From Williamsia sp. 1135 (lineage in GTDB: Bacteria > Actinomycetota > Actinomycetes > Mycobacteriales > Mycobacteriaceae), in the NCBI RefSeq assembly GCF_002095395.1, contig NZ_MJEI01000104.1, positions 124,001 to 188,000 of the forward strand: a stretch of DNA of 64,000 nucleotides, written 5' to 3'. The notes beneath the pieces are model-generated. The model did no database searches. It saw nothing but the letters and a program-made list of their open reading frames with translations, and had not been told where the DNA came from. Within the stretch, counting starts at the first letter, position 1. Each line of letters begins with the position of its first letter. This document shows, piece by piece, positions 60,629 to 64,000 of the stretch. The translations under genes were made by a program, and so were the position numbers.

Positions 60629-61977
60629 CAGGCCTTCACTTGGTAGGTCGAGAGGAACAACGCCAGGGACAGCGCGGTCTTGGAGATCTCGCCGGGATCC
60701 ACACTCTCGTTGGGTGCGTGGATCCGGCAATTCGGTTCTTCGACGCCGAGCAGCGCGATCTCGGCGCGAGGGCAGATCTCGGACAGGACGGTGCACAGTG
60801 GGATCGAGCCACCCTGTCCCGAGAACAGCACCTGCGAACCGTAGGCCTTACTCATCGCGGTGGTCAGGGCGGTGTACCCCGGACCGTCGGTGGTTGCCGA
60901 GAACGGTGCGCCGGTTGCCAGCACCTCGACGTCGACCCGTGCGTGCCACGGGATGTGCCGGTGTAGGTGGGCTTCGAGCGCGGCAGCACCGGCCTTCGGA
61001 TCCGTCCCGGGTGGCACCCGCAGGTTCAGCAGGGCCGCAGCGCGCGGATTGATGGCGGCAGGGGCGTCGGAGGTCGGTGGCGCATCGAGACCGATCACCG
61101 TCACCGCAGGCCGGGCCCACACCATCTCCGCAGGTGAACCCGAGCCCAGCAGATCCACGCCGTCGAGAGTCGTCGAGTCCGAGCGGAACTCACGTGGGTC
61201 GTAGGACGCTCCGGGCCAGGCCTGGTCGCTCGGCAGGCCGTCGATGGTGGTGTTGCCGTCGGCGTCACGCAAGGTGGCCAGACCCGCGATGAGCGCGGCG
61301 AGCGCGTCTGGCGCGGCACCGCCGAACTGGCCCGAATGCACTTCAGAGCCAAGGGTTTGCACAGACACCCGCACCGCGGCCATCCCACGCAGACTGGTGG
61401 TGAGGGTGGGGACACCGGGGGCGACGTTGCCGGTGTCGCAGATGAGGATCATGTCCGCGTCGAACAGTTCGGGACGCGAACGGGCCAACCGGTCGAGACC
61501 TTGTCCGCCTGCCTCTTCCGATCCCTCGATCACCACCCTGATACCGACGGGCGGCAGCGGGGACAGGGAACGCAGCGCGGTCAGCAGCGCCACGACGTTT
61601 CCTTTGCAGTCCGCAGCGCCGCGGCCGTACCACCGCCCGTCCCGTTCGGTGAGGGCGAACGGCGAGGTCTCCCAGAGCTCATCCGGGCCGGCCGGTTGCA
61701 CGTCGTGATGTGAGTACAACAGCACGGTGGGCGAGCCGGGCGGACCAGGTTGGTATCCGAGGATGGTCTGGCTGCCGTCGGAGGTGTCCATCACGAGGGA
61801 GTCGATCCCGGCATCGGAGAAAGCGCCGCGAACCCAGGCCGCGCTGGCCCGGCAATCGTCCCGCTTGTCGGGGTCGTCGTGCACCGAGGACAGGGCCACC
61901 AGATCCGCGAGATCTGAATGTGCGCGGGACATCAAACCGTTCACGCGCTTGGACAGGGTCGAGAGCTGGTCGGCCAT
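60628..61977 (-). CDS. M20-family dipeptidase/metallopeptidase
   Basis: The 449-residue zinc peptidase has the full M20 ligand set: His in YSHHDVQP near residue 90, Asp in GAADCKGN, the Glu-Glu pair in IEGSEEAGGQ, Asp in ILICDTGN and the terminal His in CRIHAPNES. The lid domain (about 205-325) lies between. The family cleaves dipeptides or N-acyl amino acids in the cytoplasm; the substrate cannot be read. The gene overlaps moeA by ATGA, so it leads that operon. In Mtb a short-chain dehydrogenase gene occupies this place. Confidence 0.9.
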   Translation of the reverse strand: MADQLSTLSKRVNGLMSRAHSDLADLVALSSVHDDPDKRDDCRASAAWVRGAFSDAGIDSLVMDTSDGSQTILGYQPGPPGSPTVLLYSHHDVQPAGPDELWETSPFALTERDGRWYGRGAADCKGNVVALLTALRSLSPLPPVGIRVVIEGSEEAGGQGLDRLARSRPELFDADMILICDTGNVAPGVPTLTTSLRGMAAVRVSVQTLGSEVHSGQFGGAAPDALAALIAGLATLRDADGNTTIDGLPSDQAWPGASYDPREFRSDSTTLDGVDLLGSGSPAEMVWARPAVTVIGLDAPPTSDAPAAINPRAAALLNLRVPPGTDPKAGAAALEAHLHRHIPWHARVDVEVLATGAPFSATTDGPGYTALTTAMSKAYGSQVLFSGQGGSIPLCTVLSEICPRAEIALLGVEEPNCRIHAPNESVDPGEISKTALSLALFLSTYQVKA

Positions 61978-62112
61978 GGCCCCAGCATGCCGCAGTGACT
62001 CGGAGACGACCAGCCTTCGGCAAGGTGTTTCGGGCCCTGCGTCGATGTTCGGGCCTGTGAGACCGGCGGTCCGTCGTGCGACGGTCCCGCGGCAGGACTA
62101 GGTTTCTGAGGT

Positions 62113-62901
62113 ATGGCTGAAGGGTTGTTACTCGACATCGACGGGGTGATCGTCACCTCGTGGAAGCCGCTGCCCGGTGCGGTCGAGGCCCTCGAAGTCA
62201 TCGCCGACTCCGGGATCCCACGAATGTTCCTCACGAACACGACGTCGCGGTCGCGCGGCCAGATCGCCGACACCCTCACCGATGTGGGCTTCACGGTGCG
62301 CGCGGATGAAATCCTCACCGCTGCCGTCTTGACCGCCGAGTATCTGCGATCGCATCACGCGGGCAAACGGGTCGTCGTCCTCAACGAAGGCCCGGTGACC
62401 GAGGACATGGACGGCGTGGATCTGGTCGACGACGATCCGGAGGTCCTCGTCTTCGGAGGTGCGGGGCCCTCGTTCAGCCACGACGTGCTCTCGCGTGCTC
62501 TCGCGTGGATGCTCGACGGCGTCCCGGCCATCTCGATGCATCGCTCGTTGACCTGGGCCACCGCGGGCGGGCCGAAGATCGACACCGGGGTCTACCTGGA
62601 GGGACTGCAGAAGGCGACGGGCAAGAAGATCCGGGCGATCGGGAAACCGTCGCCGCTGGGTTTCCGGTCGGCGGTCGAGATGCTCGGTGTCGGGGATCCG
62701 TCCGGGGTGGTCATGGTCGGCGACGACATATACAGCGATGTGCTCGGAGCCCAGAAAACCGCGATGACGGGCGTCCTGGTGCGGACCGGCAAGTTCGTCC
62801 CTGATCAGCTCGACGCACTGCACAAGGACGAGTTCGGGCAGGTCCCCGATCACGTCATCGACTCGATCGCGGACCTACCCGACCTGCTCAAGAAGCTCTG
62901 A
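62113..62901 (+). CDS. HAD-superfamily phosphatase, class IIA (NagD/LHPP-like)
   Basis: The 262-residue protein has the four HAD motifs: LLLDIDGVIV (nucleophile and acid Asp) at residues 5-14, MFLTNTTSRS (motif II), the Lys in GKPSPLGF (motif III) and VVMVGDDIYSDVLGAQKTAM (motif IV). The large cap insert between motifs II and III places it in class IIA with NagD, 4-nitrophenylphosphatase and LHPP. Small phosphorylated metabolites are the usual substrates. The ATG at 62113 has no strong ribosome site. The gene is divergent from the dipeptidase gene. Confidence 0.9.
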   Translation: MAEGLLLDIDGVIVTSWKPLPGAVEALEVIADSGIPRMFLTNTTSRSRGQIADTLTDVGFTVRADEILTAAVLTAEYLRSHHAGKRVVVLNEGPVTEDMDGVDLVDDDPEVLVFGGAGPSFSHDVLSRALAWMLDGVPAISMHRSLTWATAGGPKIDTGVYLEGLQKATGKKIRAIGKPSPLGFRSAVEMLGVGDPSGVVMVGDDIYSDVLGAQKTAMTGVLVRTGKFVPDQLDALHKDEFGQVPDHVIDSIADLPDLLKKL

Positions 62902-62903
62902 CA

Positions 62904-62978
62904 GCACAAACCCACCCGAAGTGGTCAAACCCACGGGTCTCGGACTCGTGGGTTTGACCGGAACGGGTGGGTTTGTGC
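62904..62978. terminator. Large two-part inverted repeat between convergent genes
   Basis: GCACAAACCCACCCG (62904-62918) pairs perfectly with 62964-62978, and GGTCAAACCCACG (62923-62935) pairs perfectly with 62947-62959. AAGT and GGAA form a 4 x 4 internal loop, and an 11-base loop caps it. The word CAAACCCAC is used in both stems. It starts three bases after the HAD stop and ends 10 bases before the SRPBCC stop. Confidence 0.85.
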
Positions 62979-62988
62979 GGGGCGCGGT

Positions 62989-63444
62989 CTAGTGGACCGC
63001 CGCCTTGATCTTGCCCAGCGTCTGATTCATCCCGTCGATGAGTTCGGCGTCGAACGGCTTCTCGCCGCCCATCGCGACGTTGATCAGCACCTGCGACACC
63101 TTCTTGGTGTTGTTGGGCGCCTCGCGGCGTTCGGTCAGCTTCACGCCGTCGTCGGTCGGCGTGATGGTGAAGCTCCAGATGCTGCCGTTCTCGGTGATCC
63201 GGTAGGCGATCTCTTTGTTCGGCTCGAACCGCACCACCTTGGCGGTGGTGGGCCAGACCAGCAGGCCGCGCTTGTTCACGTTGATGGTCTTGGTCCCCAG
63301 AGTCACCGGACCGCCGCCGCGGACGACCACCTTGCGGCACTGCGGGCTCCATTCACCCATCCGCTTGAGGTCGGAGACCAGCTCCCAGACCTTCTCCGGC
63401 GATGCCTTGATCTCGGTGGACGCTTCTAGCAGTGGTGCAGCCAT
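62989..63444 (-). CDS. SRPBCC (START-like) polyketide cyclase/dehydrase-type protein
   Basis: The 151-residue protein has the START-like fold pattern: EASTEIKASPEKVWELVSDL at the N-terminus, KRMGEWSPQCRKVVV, a beta-rich middle (TKTINVNKRGLLVWPTTAKV; EIAYRITENGSIWSFTITP) and a long C-terminal helix (EKPFDAELIDGMNQTLGKIK). Such proteins bind hydrophobic ligands in a deep cavity, and many in actinobacteria are uncharacterised. It is followed downstream by the large hairpin and preceded by the acyl-CoA dehydrogenase gene on the same strand. Confidence 0.85.
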   Translation of the reverse strand: MAAPLLEASTEIKASPEKVWELVSDLKRMGEWSPQCRKVVVRGGGPVTLGTKTINVNKRGLLVWPTTAKVVRFEPNKEIAYRITENGSIWSFTITPTDDGVKLTERREAPNNTKKVSQVLINVAMGGEKPFDAELIDGMNQTLGKIKAAVH

Positions 63445-63485
63445 GGGTCTCCTGTCTGATGGTTACTCGTCAACGAAATTTGTCA

Positions 63486-64000
63486 CTATCCGATCAGAAT
63501 CTTGTCATAGTCGCCGACCTGGTCCGACAGGGTGCGCAGATGGTCAGCTGCGCCGCCGAGCGTGTGTTCGAGCGCGAGCAGGCGGCTCACGTAATGGCCC
63601 ACGGGGTACTCAGCGGTGATGCCGATGCCGCCGTGCATCTGGATGGCTTCTTGGCCGACCTTGCGGGCCGAGCGGCAGACCTGCAGCTTCGCTCGCGAGG
63701 CGATCACCGGATCGACCTCACCCTCGGCGAGGGTCACGGTCGCGTACAGGCTCAGGCTGCGGGCGAGCTCGACAAGGACGTACATGTCGGCGGCGCGATG
63801 GGTGAGCGCCTGGAACTTCGCCAGCGGCACACCGAACTGCTTGCGCTGCTTCAGGTAGTCGGTGGTGAGCCGCAGGGTCTGCTCCATCGCGCCGACCGCC
63901 TCGGCGCAGAGAGCCACCTGAGCGACGACCTCGGCCTTGACCAAAGCGGCGGCTGTGTCGCCCGAATCGAGCAGGGTCGCGGGTGCGTCCTGCAAGTCGA
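63486..64000 (-). CDS. Acyl-CoA dehydrogenase, C-terminal part, cut by window edge
   Basis: The frame enters from the right edge and ends at 63486, giving about 171 residues of the C-terminal helical domain. Visible segments are TDYLKQRKQFGVPLAKFQAL, ADMYVLVELARSLSLYATV and the FAD-dimer motif AIQMHGGIGITAEYPVGHYV. These belong to flavin acyl-CoA dehydrogenases of lipid or sterol side-chain oxidation. FadE-type naming needs the missing N-terminal half. The gene is 41 bases upstream of the SRPBCC gene on the same strand and probably cotranscribed. Confidence 0.9.
   Translation of the reverse strand, partial: DLQDAPATLLDSGDTAAALVKAEVVAQVALCAEAVGAMEQTLRLTTDYLKQRKQFGVPLAKFQALTHRAADMYVLVELARSLSLYATVTLAEGEVDPVIASRAKLQVCRSARKVGQEAIQMHGGIGITAEYPVGHYVSRLLALEHTLGGAADHLRTLSDQVGDYDKILIG

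Overview
The window is high-GC actinobacterial DNA from a mycolic-acid-type member of the Mycobacteriales; a Gordonia-like organism is the best guess. Three things suggest this: a complete mycobactin/nocobactin-type siderophore locus, DtxR/IdeR-type iron boxes, and a gene order (xth, GNAT, def, DUF3263, LytR_C, sodC, glutamate-cysteine ligase, AAA ATPase, pssA, psd, moeA) that matches the Rv0427c-Rv0438c block of Mycobacterium tuberculosis. No rRNA, tRNA, CRISPR array, insertion sequence or prophage was seen.

Positions 1-31.3 kb are the iron region. Salicyl-AMP ligase (mbtA, cut by the window edge) is divergent from salicylate synthase (mbtI), with two iron boxes between them. Downstream of mbtI are a three-gene ABC-2 exporter, the aryl-capped cyclising NRPS mbtB, the lysine N-monooxygenase mbtG, a reversed N-acyltransferase gene mbtK, the thioesterase mbtT, the split PKS mbtC/mbtD, a membrane-anchored secreted protein, and the lysine NRPSs mbtE and mbtF. 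The expected product is a salicyl-capped oxazoline or oxazole bis-hydroxamate siderophore. A minus-strand iron-boxed operon beyond it encodes a siderophore-interacting reductase, a siderophore-binding lipoprotein and a SagB-type flavin dehydrogenase. The last is a good candidate for oxidising the oxazoline to an oxazole, as in nocobactin-type compounds. The second module of MbtE carries a decayed adenylation domain, and MbtF ends in an epimerisation-type domain.

Positions 31.4-41.8 kb are accessory. They hold a small membrane protein, a tandem-repeat patch, a MarR-regulated 14-TM-type efflux pump, exodeoxyribonuclease III, a 44-residue basic protein, an alanine-dehydrogenase/carboxyethyl-ornithine-synthase-like enzyme, an ethanolamine permease with EutB and EutC but no microcompartment genes, a DUF1877 protein, a conserved hypothetical, and a tyrosine-phosphatase-like protein.

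Positions 41.9-63.4 kb are the conserved housekeeping block, interrupted by an ABC1/AarF kinase gene and a six-gene Mrp-type cation/proton antiporter operon. After it come phosphatidylserine synthase and decarboxylase, MoeA, an M20 dipeptidase, a HAD phosphatase, an SRPBCC protein and a truncated acyl-CoA dehydrogenase at the right edge.

Several intergenic regions just downstream of stop codons contain structured inverted repeats built from a short word that differs at every locus. Three of them share an outer stem, a symmetrical 4 x 4 internal loop and an inner stem. They look like bidirectional terminators or an undescribed repeat class. The glutamate-cysteine ligase gene lacks any ATG, GTG or TTG ahead of its conserved N-terminus and lies in frame with sodC across one TGA.
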